From: Autumnicola patrickiae
GTDB lineage: Bacteria > Bacteroidota > Bacteroidia > Flavobacteriales > Flavobacteriaceae
NCBI RefSeq assembly: GCF_031846525.1
Contig: NZ_JAVRHM010000007.1
Span: 62,001-126,000 of the forward strand
Direction: 5' to 3'
DNA length: 64,000 nt
Shown piece by piece: positions 53,648 to 62,903 of this stretch. Position 1 is the stretch's first letter, and the number at the start of each line of letters is the position of its first letter. A program made the position numbers and the translations under genes. Under the pieces are notes generated by a model that was not told the origin of the DNA, made no database searches, and saw only the letters and a program-made list of their open reading frames with translations.

Positions 53648-55528
53648 TTAGTACATAATAATTTCCTCAATGTTAGCAGAGACAGCATCCATATCTGCAA
53701 GATCAGCGGCTAGACCAACCACATCTATTACAAAAACAAAGGTTCCCTGAGCTGGACTGGGAGCCTCATAAGTTACAGTGTAAGTACCATCTCCATTAAC
53801 AGTTATTACATTTCCATCACCCTGAGGAGCCCAATCGCCATCGGCAAAATAGATCTTCGCATCATAAGAGCCTGCGGCATCTTCATTTAGTGTGATCCCA
53901 CTTAAGCTAAAAGTTATTTCTACCTTTTCGCTAAAAGCTACGTCAGACCGGGTTAAGCCTGGGTCATCCATTGTGGAACCATATTCATTAAATAGTTCAA
54001 GACGAAGGTTGCCATTCTCTTCAATATCACCTATTGCCAATTTAGAATTATCAAAGTTTAGAGCAATCGGTTCAGTTGTTCCTTCTCCATCTCCATTGCC
54101 TTCATTACCGCCTAAAATATAATGGAAAGCCAACCATTCGTCTGAATCGGCATTATAACTTGTACCAAACCAGATTCCGCGGGATTGGAAATCATCATAT
54201 GCCTTAATGACTTTTATAACATGGGTGGTCGGATTCATCCAGTGTCCTTCCGGTCCTTGTATTAAAGTATTATTTACAAGAGTGATTTCATTTGTTTCTT
54301 CATTAATGCTGAAGGTACCCGAAGTTTCCATACCATTTTGATAGCGGGTGTAATTCATACCGCCCCACTGGTCAAAACGTATCCATGAATCTGCTGCTGC
54401 TTCGTCCCAGCCTGCGTTCCATCCCCAGTCTCTGGAGCTGTCTGCATTTTCTGTCCAGCCAATTCCTGAAGCTATCCAGTCCACTGGATTTCCTTCGGCG
54501 TCAAGTTCCCATATTCTTCCTGAAGAAGGTCCACCGGTCAACATCTGTAATAATTCACCAGATTCGAATTCAGGATCAAAACCTTCATCTATCGTTGGCT
54601 CTACTTCTTCCGGTACATAGTTTTCTTTAAATTCTTCAGAAACAAAATTATAAACCAGTAAAGCAGCTCCGTCACAATCGTCCCGTCTTAAAACTCCAAG
54701 TTGCATAGTGTCTTCTGTTAATGACATTACCCGCACGTTGCTCCAGTCATTTACACATTCATCGTTGTTTACACTATGTAAAATCTCTACATCATTATTA
54801 AGATTAATCATATGTGCGTCCTTATCCAGGAAAAATGTTCCTGACTGCTCTCCAAGGGAAGGCAGCATATTATGATTTACAGTGACATAGGGGCCTCCTT
54901 CAAGACTAAAAGTCATTGATCCATAATCTCCTGCAGGCATTAACCACGTGTTGCCAGACCATTCGGGACTCCAGTTCCAACAGTCACCACCTTCTTCATA
55001 GCAACCTGTAGCACCGCCATCCCATTCGCCTCCGCCTTCCAGCCAACCATTGTCGGTTCCATAGAAGTACAGCGGTCCTACGAAATGTATGGAAGTTCCT
55101 TCTTCATCAAGATCCAGTACCCAGGTTTTAGATTCTCCATTACCACCGGTTAATTTAGTCCAAAGCGGGTCATCTACATAACTAAGATTGTCTTCAGTAA
55201 CAGATATGGTTACAGGATCTAGATCTACCACTCCTCCGGCAGTAATTACATTAAGATCTATCTCATAATCTCCCTGAAACGCAAAGCGTACTGTATCAAC
55301 AACTCTTGAAGATTTACCAGTTCCATAATTCCAGACGGGAGTGGCCCCGGGTGTGTTAAATTTTAAGATGACCGTATTCCCACCAGCATCAATATCATAA
55401 TCCTGAATGATTTCATAATCTATTTCTGAAGGATCTAGTTTTTCTCCCATGGAATAATCTTCGGGCTGGCAGGAGGTGAGAAATACCCCTGCCAAAAAGA
55501 ACGCAAACCATATTTTTAAATTTTTCAT
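53648..55528 (-). CDS. Surface lipoprotein, probable glycan-binding protein
   Basis: Lipoprotein (C20, VFLTSCQPEDYS) of 626 residues directly after SusD, the usual place of surface glycan-binding proteins. A PKD-like domain is at about 35-110. Two related modules follow (about 120-310 and 325-480), both opening with an LTGG...WxLD pattern, and rich in tryptophan (ADSWIRFDQWGGMNYTRYQ). A C-terminal domain covers about 485-626. No catalytic motif is seen. It likely holds the polysaccharide at the cell surface; the exact family is not recognised. Confidence 0.75.
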   Translation of the reverse strand: MKNLKIWFAFFLAGVFLTSCQPEDYSMGEKLDPSEIDYEIIQDYDIDAGGNTVILKFNTPGATPVWNYGTGKSSRVVDTVRFAFQGDYEIDLNVITAGGVVDLDPVTISVTEDNLSYVDDPLWTKLTGGNGESKTWVLDLDEEGTSIHFVGPLYFYGTDNGWLEGGGEWDGGATGCYEEGGDCWNWSPEWSGNTWLMPAGDYGSMTFSLEGGPYVTVNHNMLPSLGEQSGTFFLDKDAHMINLNNDVEILHSVNNDECVNDWSNVRVMSLTEDTMQLGVLRRDDCDGAALLVYNFVSEEFKENYVPEEVEPTIDEGFDPEFESGELLQMLTGGPSSGRIWELDAEGNPVDWIASGIGWTENADSSRDWGWNAGWDEAAADSWIRFDQWGGMNYTRYQNGMETSGTFSINEETNEITLVNNTLIQGPEGHWMNPTTHVIKVIKAYDDFQSRGIWFGTSYNADSDEWLAFHYILGGNEGNGDGEGTTEPIALNFDNSKLAIGDIEENGNLRLELFNEYGSTMDDPGLTRSDVAFSEKVEITFSLSGITLNEDAAGSYDAKIYFADGDWAPQGDGNVITVNGDGTYTVTYEAPSPAQGTFVFVIDVVGLAADLADMDAVSANIEEIIMY

Positions 55529-55553
55529 AACGCTAATATTTTAAGTTGTTCTA

Positions 55554-57143
55554 TTACCAGCCCGTATTCTGTATTAATACGCCATTGGATAGGGTAATCT
55601 GGTTATTAGGAATTTGTTGTAAACCTTCAGTTTCCTGAATATTTGAAGCAGAAATTACTTTGGGTGTTTCTATACCGCCATTCAGCAAAGTAGTATCTTC
55701 AGCAATAACCTGAGCAGCTTCGCTAACACCACGTCTTAGAAGATCCCAGTATCTTATTCCTTCCAGAGCAAATTCCAGCCATCTTTCATGCTGAATACGC
55801 TCAAGAGTGACTGATTGTGAGCTGAAATCATCCTGATATGCCCTTTGTCTTACAGCATCAAAATAACTTTGTGCATTTGGGCTACCCAGCTCTGCAGCCA
55901 TAAGTAAAACATCTGCATATCTCATAACATAAAAGTCCTGAAACTGACCAATCTGAAAATCTGTTCCACCTAATTCCACAGCAAGGCTACCTCCATCCTC
56001 TGTTGCCAAAGGTGTATATTTCTTCGTATAATATCCGGTATATTCTCGCTGATTTTCAATTTTATCAAAAGGAATTTCTTCTTCATCTATGGCGATTATA
56101 GAAGCATCTCTTCTGGTATCATCTTCATCATATGCATTGTAAAGCTTAGGATTTACTGTAATCCCCCAACCCTGTGCATATGGATAATGTGTAAATTCAC
56201 GCATTCCCAACATTACCATCCAGTGGTTTCCATCTGTATTTCCATCATAGTCACTGGTGTAAGTATGTTTTACTGAGAATACTATTTCTTCATTGTTTTC
56301 TCCGGCAAAATCATCTACAGATGCTGCAGGCCATAATCTTGCATAGTCTTCCAACAAACCATGACCACTGCTGTTAATTACATCTTCAAGATGTGAAAGA
56401 GCATCAGCCTGGCTAACCATACCTACAAGGTCTGACTGATTGTAATAGCCTGTATAGTAAAGGTAAACTCTTGCAAGCATAGATTTTGCAGCCCAACGGG
56501 TAACCCTGCCAGATGGAACTGCGTTATAGGATTCTACCGGAAGGTTTTCACTACCAAACATCAGGTCTTCAGCAATAACAGTATAAACTTCATCAGGGTC
56601 TGCCTGGGGTATATTTTCTGAAGAAGGCTCTGTTAATAATGGAATATTCCCCCAGAGTTTCACCATTTGAAAATACAAATAAGCCCTAATAAATCTGGCT
56701 TCAGATTCGTACTGGCCGCGTAACTCGGGATCGTCACTCCAATCGATCTGGTCCATTTTATTAATGAGTACGTTACATCTGTACAGCGCACGGTAATATT
56801 CTATCCATAAAGTTTCATACAAATTCCCGTATGTTGGAGCGCGGTTAATATCAAATTCATCTACCGCCTGAAAGTTGAATGGATCGGCATTTCCCACACC
56901 ACCAAACATATTATCTGATAGAACCATACTGGTTACTGGGTAGCTTAAGCCGGCAACCCCTCCGGAGGCTATTTGAAGGCCATCATAACATCCAGCAAGG
57001 GCAGAAAAAGCATCTTCCGGAGTTCTGTAGAAATTCGCGTCTGTTGTTTCTGTAATGGGTTCTGCATCAAGAAAATCTTCTGAACAGGATACCGTGCTAA
57101 GTAACCCCAGGAACAGTAAGAAGTAAATATTTAATCTTTTCAT
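55554..57143 (-). CDS. susD: SusD/RagB-family glycan-binding lipoprotein
   Basis: Outer-membrane lipoprotein (C20, LSTVSCSEDFLDAEP) of 529 residues. It is the lid and binding partner of the SusC transporter. Typical helical TPR-like pattern, with LWIEYYRALYRCNVLINKMD (about 108-127), ESEARFIRAYLYFQMVKLWG (about 145-164) and the C-terminal RHERWLEFALEGIRYWDLLR-like segment. It lies 11 nt after the SusC gene and is surely cotranscribed. Confidence 0.95.
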   Translation of the reverse strand: MKRLNIYFLLFLGLLSTVSCSEDFLDAEPITETTDANFYRTPEDAFSALAGCYDGLQIASGGVAGLSYPVTSMVLSDNMFGGVGNADPFNFQAVDEFDINRAPTYGNLYETLWIEYYRALYRCNVLINKMDQIDWSDDPELRGQYESEARFIRAYLYFQMVKLWGNIPLLTEPSSENIPQADPDEVYTVIAEDLMFGSENLPVESYNAVPSGRVTRWAAKSMLARVYLYYTGYYNQSDLVGMVSQADALSHLEDVINSSGHGLLEDYARLWPAASVDDFAGENNEEIVFSVKHTYTSDYDGNTDGNHWMVMLGMREFTHYPYAQGWGITVNPKLYNAYDEDDTRRDASIIAIDEEEIPFDKIENQREYTGYYTKKYTPLATEDGGSLAVELGGTDFQIGQFQDFYVMRYADVLLMAAELGSPNAQSYFDAVRQRAYQDDFSSQSVTLERIQHERWLEFALEGIRYWDLLRRGVSEAAQVIAEDTTLLNGGIETPKVISASNIQETEGLQQIPNNQITLSNGVLIQNTGW

Positions 57144-57154
57144 TACTAATTTTT

Positions 57155-60100
57155 TTAAAATGTTACATTTAATCCTACAAGGAATGTTCTCGGTCTTGGA
57201 TAATAACCTAAATCAACACCAGAGGAGAAATTATAAGTATCGTTAGAAATACCATATCCAATTTCAGGATCCATCCCGTTGTAGTTGGTAAAGGTGTAAA
57301 GGTTAAGAGCAGAAAAATAAAGTCTTAGTTTATCTACTGCAAAATCCTCTGTAATTGTTGAAAAATCATAACCCAAAGTAAGGTTGTTTATTCTCAGGAA
57401 ATCACCATCCTGTACATAGAGATCCGAGAAATTTGAATAGTTCCTGTTATCCAGGGTTACTCGTGGAACTGTGTTGGAAGACCCGGGCCCTGTCCATCTA
57501 TCAAAAACAGCAGTGGTGTAATTGGCAAACTGGCTCGCCTGATTTCTATAAGATTGTACCAGCTGGTTTCCTGCAACACCGTTGGCAAGCATGGAAAAAT
57601 CCAGCCCTTTATAGTTAAAGGAGATATTGAAACCATAAGTAAGATCAGGGTTTGGATCACCAATGTTTGTTTTGTCCAAATCATTAATAATCCCATCATT
57701 ATTTTGATCCACCAATATAACATCACCTGGTCTTGCATTAGGTTGGATAAGACGACCATTGGCAGTATAATTGCTTACCTGCTCTTCTGTTTGAAAAACT
57801 CCCCCTGTTTCCAGTCCCCAAAAATAACCCAGGGGAAAACCGCTTTCTGCTCGATAGAATTCCGGTGAATTGTCAAAAAGCTGGTTGGTTAAACCGTGGA
57901 TAATCCCATCTTCTGTTGGAATGTTACCCACTTCATTCTGGTTGTAAGCCCCATTTACACTAACATTATAGTGAAAATCCTGACCAATACTATTATTGTA
58001 TCCAATTGCAAGTTCAACACCTCTGTTGGTCACATCACCCCCATTAGTAAACGGAGGCGCAGCACCTGCTGTAGCAAGCACGGGCGCAATTATTAACCAA
58101 TCTTGTGTGGTTTTTTCATAAAGGTCAAGATTAACAGTTAAGGTGTTTTGTAAAAGCCTTGCATCAAGACCAAAGTTAATTTGTTGCGAAGTTTCCCATT
58201 TAAGATCTGGATTTGCCAATCTGCTGGGATAAGCACCTGGAGTTTGAAGGGCTTCTTCGCTTCCAAAATTGTAATTGGTATTTAAGAAAGTAAGCGGCGC
58301 AAGATATTGGAAAGCACTTGCATTCTGGTTACCCACCTGCCCCCAGCTGGCTCTAAATTTTAAATAACTAAAGAAGTCGGAATTTCTCAGGAAGTCTTCT
58401 TCCGTAGCAATCCAACCAACAGAAATTGAAGGAAAATATCCCCAGCGATTGCCTGGAGCAAAGTTTGAAGATCCATCTGCCCTAAAAGTAGTGTTTAATA
58501 GGTATTTATCTTTGTAGTTGTAATTTACTCTACCAAAGTAAGACATCCTCTTGTTCTCATTATTAGGTCCACCTCCCTGGTCCATTAAAGCACCTTCAGA
58601 ATTAAGAGCATTATCGAGCCACGCATGTTCCAGATCATTAAAAATAAGATCTACGTTATTACCATTAATATAGGTGCCCTGGTAGCTAAACGAAGAAGTA
58701 CCGGCAAGAACCTCGAAAAGATGATCCTCTGCAATGTCAAAATTGTAAGTCAGCAAATTATCCCACAGTAGGGAATAACCTTTACTCTGATTTTGGTAAA
58801 CCCTGTCCCGCTCGTTAAATGTATATACAGATAGCTCATAAATAGGCTGGTAAGAGTGTCCTTCAGAAGCGTAATAATCGAGACCCATACTTGTTCTGAA
58901 CTTGAGATTTTCCATTAACTCAAATTCGGCATACACATTTCCCAGTAATTTCTGGGTATTACTCTCGTTCTGATTATTGTAAACCATAGAAGCGTATGGA
59001 TTTGCCCATCCACTCAGCCATGGCTCATTATCATTGGCAGTATTGTAAAATTCACCGTCATTATCATAAAAGTAAACTGTTGGAGGAGTTGCAAAAGCAC
59101 CACGTAAGCTATTGCTATACTGGTTACCCACACTAACACCGTTACTATTGATGTATGAAAAAGTAAGGTTTTCTCCAAATGTTACAAAACCGTCATAAAG
59201 TTCATGTTCAGAGTTTAATCTGAAATTGATTCGTTCATAGTTAGAAAGATCTTCCCCACCTACTACTCCTTCATCCTGGGTAAAAGATAAAGAAGATGAA
59301 AATGTAGAAGTTTCGCCACCTCCGGAAAAACCTATATTATGGTTTTGGGTAATAGTATTTTCCTCAAACATTTCTTCCATCCAGTTCGTGCCTTCACCAA
59401 GACTGGCAATTTGCTCGTTGGAGAAAATAGGAGAACTACCAGAATTAAGCGCTGCTTCATTCGTGATAATCGCATATTCAGTAGAATTAAGCATCTCTAT
59501 CTTGTTTGGTACACTTTGGACTCCATAATAAGAATCGAATGTGATCCTAGAGCTGTTTTTTCTCCCCCCTCTTGTGGTAACCAGGACCACACCATTGGAG
59601 GCCTGGGAACCATAGATAGCTGCAGAAGCGGCATCTTTTAGAATGGAAATCGATTCTATATCTGCGTTATTTAGATAAGAAATGTCTCCCGTTAAAACCC
59701 CATCAACAACATAAAGTGGAGAGTTATTACCAGTAGATCCAATCCCCCTTATCCTTACATTAAGACCAGACCCTGGTTGGCCCGAAGTAGAAGTTATTTG
59801 TACTCCGGGAGTTTGTCCCTGCATCGCCTGTAAAGCGTTTGTAGTACTACGATTCTGGAGATCTTCCCCATCAACCTGTACGCTGGCTCCGGTTACAAGT
59901 GCTTTTCGTTGAGTACCATATCCAACAACCACAACATCATCCAGGGTATTTAAATCTTCCTGGAGAGCGATGTCTATGGTGTTTCGGTTGTTAATATCAA
60001 CCACCTGTGTCTCAAAGCCTACAAAGCTAAATTGCAATTGGGCATCTGGTGCTGCAGTAATAGTGTAATTACCGTCAAAATCGGTCACAGCTCCTGTTTG

Positions 60101-60274
60101 CTGTCCCACAATAGTGATACTTGCTCCAGGAAGAGGAAGGTCATCGCCTGCAGAAGTAACCGTTCCTGAAACCTCAATCGTTTGCGAAAACGAAAAAGAG
60201 AAACAGAAGAAACTAAACATAAGCAACAGGTACTTGCTGCACCTACTAAAATAAAAGAGGTAAAATTTTAACAT
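57155..60274 (-). CDS. susC: SusC/RagA-family TonB-linked outer membrane transporter
   Basis: TonB-dependent importer of oligosaccharides, 1039 residues. A signal peptide (about 1-31, ending FSFSQ) is followed by a CarboxypepD_reg-like domain (32-110, SGTVTSAGDDLPLPGASITI). A plug domain (about 115-235) has the typical DDVVVVGYGTQRKALVTGA-type start and a long barrel ends in LVGLNVTF. It heads the operon of binding proteins and glycanases. The 5' leader is long if the -7 box at 60430-60437 is used. Confidence 0.96.
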   Translation of the reverse strand: MLKFYLFYFSRCSKYLLLMFSFFCFSFSFSQTIEVSGTVTSAGDDLPLPGASITIVGQQTGAVTDFDGNYTITAAPDAQLQFSFVGFETQVVDINNRNTIDIALQEDLNTLDDVVVVGYGTQRKALVTGASVQVDGEDLQNRSTTNALQAMQGQTPGVQITSTSGQPGSGLNVRIRGIGSTGNNSPLYVVDGVLTGDISYLNNADIESISILKDAASAAIYGSQASNGVVLVTTRGGRKNSSRITFDSYYGVQSVPNKIEMLNSTEYAIITNEAALNSGSSPIFSNEQIASLGEGTNWMEEMFEENTITQNHNIGFSGGGETSTFSSSLSFTQDEGVVGGEDLSNYERINFRLNSEHELYDGFVTFGENLTFSYINSNGVSVGNQYSNSLRGAFATPPTVYFYDNDGEFYNTANDNEPWLSGWANPYASMVYNNQNESNTQKLLGNVYAEFELMENLKFRTSMGLDYYASEGHSYQPIYELSVYTFNERDRVYQNQSKGYSLLWDNLLTYNFDIAEDHLFEVLAGTSSFSYQGTYINGNNVDLIFNDLEHAWLDNALNSEGALMDQGGGPNNENKRMSYFGRVNYNYKDKYLLNTTFRADGSSNFAPGNRWGYFPSISVGWIATEEDFLRNSDFFSYLKFRASWGQVGNQNASAFQYLAPLTFLNTNYNFGSEEALQTPGAYPSRLANPDLKWETSQQINFGLDARLLQNTLTVNLDLYEKTTQDWLIIAPVLATAGAAPPFTNGGDVTNRGVELAIGYNNSIGQDFHYNVSVNGAYNQNEVGNIPTEDGIIHGLTNQLFDNSPEFYRAESGFPLGYFWGLETGGVFQTEEQVSNYTANGRLIQPNARPGDVILVDQNNDGIINDLDKTNIGDPNPDLTYGFNISFNYKGLDFSMLANGVAGNQLVQSYRNQASQFANYTTAVFDRWTGPGSSNTVPRVTLDNRNYSNFSDLYVQDGDFLRINNLTLGYDFSTITEDFAVDKLRLYFSALNLYTFTNYNGMDPEIGYGISNDTYNFSSGVDLGYYPRPRTFLVGLNVTF

Positions 60275-60429
60275 GTGATGAGTTGTTTTAGTTAATTATA
60301 AAAGTGATAAAAGAGTATGTTGCAATATTTCATTTTTTTGAAGAGTCAATATTTTTCCCAATAATCATTTATAGATTTTGTGAACTCCCCATTATTTGTT
60401 CAAAATGTTACGGATAACATAATTATTAC

Positions 60430-60437
60430 CAAATATA
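60430..60437 (-). promoter_or_regulatory. Possible -7 box for susC
   Basis: The minus strand reads TATATTTG, matching TAnnTTTG, about 155 nt before the susC start. I see no clear -33 TTG at 17-23 nt, so support is partial. Confidence 0.35.
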
Positions 60438-60560
60438 AAGACAGGGATACCCTCGTACTAAATGTTTTTTTGCAGATGCTAATACTTTTTTTGCTTACAT
60501 ATCTTGAAGTAGCTGTATTGAGCACACTTAATACCATAATGTATAGTTAAATAATTAGCA

Positions 60561-60584
60561 GTGAGTAGTATAGTGAGTAGTATA
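60561..60584 (+). repeat. 12-bp tandem duplication
   Basis: GTGAGTAGTATA occurs twice in direct succession (60561-60572, 60573-60584) upstream of susC. Confidence 0.8.
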
Positions 60585-60655
60585 ATGATGGTTTTGAATC
60601 ATATTATCTGCTGAAGTCCTTATTGAAAATAAAGTGCGGAAAGCTGTAGAGACTA

Positions 60656-60685
60656 TAGGTCGATAATTACCATTCTGAACCAGCA
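60656..60685 (+). repeat. Dispersed repeat, copy D
   Basis: TAGGTCGATAATTACCATTC followed by a diverged end (CAGCA). First of four copies upstream of susC. Confidence 0.65.
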
Positions 60686-60841
60686 CTTTAAAGAATCAAA
60701 TCTAATAAATTGCCTTATTCCGCTGAAGATAATGTCTTATATGTTCAATCTCTACTGAAAAAATCCCTTCTACCTCCATAACTACCTATTTCATTAAAAT
60801 AGCACTACCGGAAATAGGAAACGGCATCAGGATTTAATTTT

Positions 60842-60868
60842 CAGGTCGAAAACTGACATTTTAAGGCA
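60842..60868 (+). repeat. Dispersed repeat, copy E
   Basis: CAGGTCGAAAACTGACATTT, then TAAGGCA, with the ends conserved and the middle diverged. Confidence 0.65.
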
Positions 60869-60945
60869 TTAGCTTTACTGGTAAAATTACTTTTTTTGGC
60901 GAAAAAACATTTTCTTAGAGAAGATTTGCAGTAGGAGGAAAACTG

Positions 60946-60971
60946 CAGGTCGATAATTGCCATTTTTGGCA
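60946..60971 (+). repeat. Dispersed repeat, copy F
   Basis: CAGGTCGATAATTGCCATTT, then TTGGCA; here the arms form a five-pair hairpin TGCCA/TGGCA. Starts 104 nt after copy E. Confidence 0.8.
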
Positions 60972-61069
60972 GTACATCTTGAAGAAAATCAAATTTTTTT
61001 AGAAATAGAAGATCGCTTTGTTCTTTTTCAGATAAATTTAGATTTTTACCTGTCAGACTCAAGGCTTCC

Positions 61070-61093
61070 GAGTCGATAAGTGCCAAATTTAAG
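61070..61093 (+). repeat. Dispersed repeat, degenerate copy G
   Basis: GAGTCGATAAGTGCCAAATT, then TAAG. Starts 124 nt after copy F, in the same orientation. Confidence 0.5.
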
Positions 61094-61256
61094 TTGGACT
61101 ATTATTTTAGGTACAAGACCAGTCAGATATTAAAACCTGACTCTGCTTTTTCCGAAAACGGTTTTCAATTAAGCCTGGTCTTGGAGTTCCACTATAGTTG
61201 TAGTTGCACCCAATCAAAATAAAAAGCACAATATTGACCAAAAGTAATTTCACAAA

Positions 61257-61284
61257 AAATGCCATCCTGAAAAGAATGGCATTT
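61257..61284 (-). terminator. Terminator after tRNA-Asn
   Basis: Stem AAATGCCAT (61257-61265) with ATGGCATTT (61276-61284), followed on the minus strand by a T run. It starts seven bases after the tRNA 3' end. Confidence 0.8.
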
Positions 61285-61290
61285 ATTAAG

Positions 61291-61364
61291 CTCCCCCTCT
61301 TGGGCTCGAACCAAGGACCCTTTGATTAACAGTCAAATGCTCTAACCAACTGAGCTAAGGAGGA
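61291..61364 (-). tRNA. tRNA-Asn (GTT)
   Basis: The minus strand starts TCCTCCTTAGCTCAGTTGG, has anticodon GTT in the loop CTGTTAA, and the T arm GGTTCGAGCC. The acceptor stem TCCTCCT pairs with AGGGGGA (one G-T pair), discriminator G, no encoded CCA. It is 74 nt and all four arms can be drawn. Confidence 0.96.
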
Positions 61365-61691
61365 ATTTCAGTATGTCCAGAATTTTTAAAAAAAGCTTTC
61401 TGTTGCTTTTTGCTCCCCTTCTTGGGCTTCCCTCGACTCCGCTTTGCTTCGCTCGGGACAGGCTTCTCGCCCAAAAGAAAAATCTTCTTAAAAATTTGCT
61501 CCCCCTCTTGGGCTCGAACCAAGGACCCTCTGATTAACAGAAAGCTAAATTTCACTTTCATATAGTTTCACTAGGTTTCTTTTCTATTGACAATCAGTTT
61601 GTTATAAATTTTTTATTTATATTTACTTTCTTGGAAGTAGTAGAAACCTTCCTAAATGTTGTACCTATGTTGTACCCATATGTAATTACTC
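61365..61691. other. Gap with decayed tRNA-Asn pieces
   Basis: 327 bp before the integrase. It holds a 42-nt copy of the tRNA 3' half, a shorter degenerate copy at 61413-61428, and a CCCTCGACTCCG/CGCTCGGG-type sequence common in flavobacterial intergenic DNA. No gene is seen. Confidence 0.6.
61499..61540 (-). repeat. Partial copy of tRNA-Asn 3' half, possible attachment site
   Basis: Matches tRNA positions 61291-61332 over 42 nt with one mismatch, from the 3' end through the anticodon loop, then diverges. Tyrosine recombinases often use this part of a tRNA as an attachment core, and an integrase begins 150 nt away. A decayed tandem tRNA is the alternative. Confidence 0.65.
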
Positions 61692-62903
61692 ATGGTTAAT
61701 ATCAAAATCATTATTAGGAAAAAGAGACTTTCAAATGGGCAGTATCCTATTTATTTGAGAGTAACGAAAGATAGGAAATCCAAATATTTTAAAACCATCT
61801 TTAATGTTTTAGAAATTGAATGGGATTCGGCCTCTGGAAGATTTAGGAAATCTAATCCAAATTATATTCAAAATAACCGATTACTTTTGAAAATTCAGGA
61901 GAGAGTATATAAGTTGCTTACAGAATTGGAACTTGAAAAAGAAGATTTTTCTCTGGAGGACTTTGAGAAACGTTTCAGAGTAGAGAAAAATCCTCATAAA
62001 AATAACTTTTTTGCCTTTTGGCAAGAAGTCATTGACGAAATGGAAGCATCTGGACGCGCAGGGAATGCCAGAGCTAATAAGGATTCTTACCGGTCTTTAA
62101 AACTCTTCAACAGATCTACCAATCTTAAATTTCAGGAAGTAACTGCGGCATTCTTAAGCAAATATGAAGTTTTTTTAAGAGCTAGGGGTGGCAGTGATGG
62201 TGGAATAGGCGTTCGAATGCGTGCTATAAGGGCAGTATATAATCGAGCTATTGATCGAAATGTAATAAAAGCAACATCTTATCCATTTCGATCATATAAG
62301 ATATCCCGACTAAAAGGTAAAGGTCAAAAAAAGGCATTAACAATAGAACAGGTTCAGAGTATTGTAAAAATGGATATCGATTCCTATCCCCATCTAATAA
62401 ATAGCCGTAATTACTTTGTTTTTAGTTTTTATACTCGAGGAATGAATTTCGCAGATGCAATGAAACTTGAATGGAAGGATATTAAAGGCGATAGGATTTT
62501 TTATACGCGCTCCAAGACAAAAGGAAATTTTAGGATAAAAATTTTACCTCCGGTGGAAGAAATTTTAAACTTCTACAAAAGTGCGCCTAACGGCACGAAA
62601 TATGTTTTTCCTATTCTGCTGAAAAACAATCTTTCTCCACAGCAAATAGAAGATAGGAAATCGAAAACTTTAAAACGGTTTAATAAGGATCTCAAGGAGA
62701 TAGCTAGAATCTGTGAAATTGACAAAATCGTGACCAGTTATGTTGCTCGTCATAGTTTTGCAAATTGTTTAAAGCGAAAAGGAATAGCTACAGATATCAT
62801 TAGTGAATCTATGGGACATAAAAATTTAACTGTTACTCAAGCTTATTTAAAAGAACTTGATAGCTCCTTATTAGATGAAGCTAGTGAAAAATTGTTGTTT
62901 TAA
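61692..62903 (+). CDS. Tyrosine recombinase/site-specific integrase
   Basis: Bacteroidota-type tyrosine recombinase of 403 residues. An N-terminal arm-binding region (about 1-90) precedes a SAM-like core-binding domain (about 105-200) and a catalytic domain (about 215-395). Catalytic residues: R249 in FYTRGMNF, R353 in SYVARHSF, H376 in SMGHKNLT and nucleophile Y385 in QAYLKEL. The usual His of HxxR is Y350. FYTRGM is also typical of the invertases that flip surface-gene promoters in this phylum. It sits between the tRNA-Asn remnants and a CRISPR array, so it may belong to an integrated element extending rightwards. Confidence 0.92.
   Translation: MVNIKIIIRKKRLSNGQYPIYLRVTKDRKSKYFKTIFNVLEIEWDSASGRFRKSNPNYIQNNRLLLKIQERVYKLLTELELEKEDFSLEDFEKRFRVEKNPHKNNFFAFWQEVIDEMEASGRAGNARANKDSYRSLKLFNRSTNLKFQEVTAAFLSKYEVFLRARGGSDGGIGVRMRAIRAVYNRAIDRNVIKATSYPFRSYKISRLKGKGQKKALTIEQVQSIVKMDIDSYPHLINSRNYFVFSFYTRGMNFADAMKLEWKDIKGDRIFYTRSKTKGNFRIKILPPVEEILNFYKSAPNGTKYVFPILLKNNLSPQQIEDRKSKTLKRFNKDLKEIARICEIDKIVTSYVARHSFANCLKRKGIATDIISESMGHKNLTVTQAYLKELDSSLLDEASEKLLF

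Larger units (their letters stand above)
60275..61256. other. Repeat-rich gene-free region between susC and tRNA-Asn
   Basis: About 980 bp with no convincing gene. It holds the susC leader, a 12-bp tandem duplication, and four copies of the dispersed repeat (D-G). A frame at 60841-61086 exists only because repeats E, F and G all lack stops on the minus strand. Confidence 0.6.

Noticed and set aside
60841..61086. 81-codon minus-strand frame starting MALID
   Set aside because: It is made of dispersed repeat copies E, F and G with no stop on that strand; no domain or start signal supports it.
61355..61561. 68-codon minus-strand frame over the tRNA-Asn region
   Set aside because: It overlaps the tRNA 5' end and its decayed copies; no protein features.
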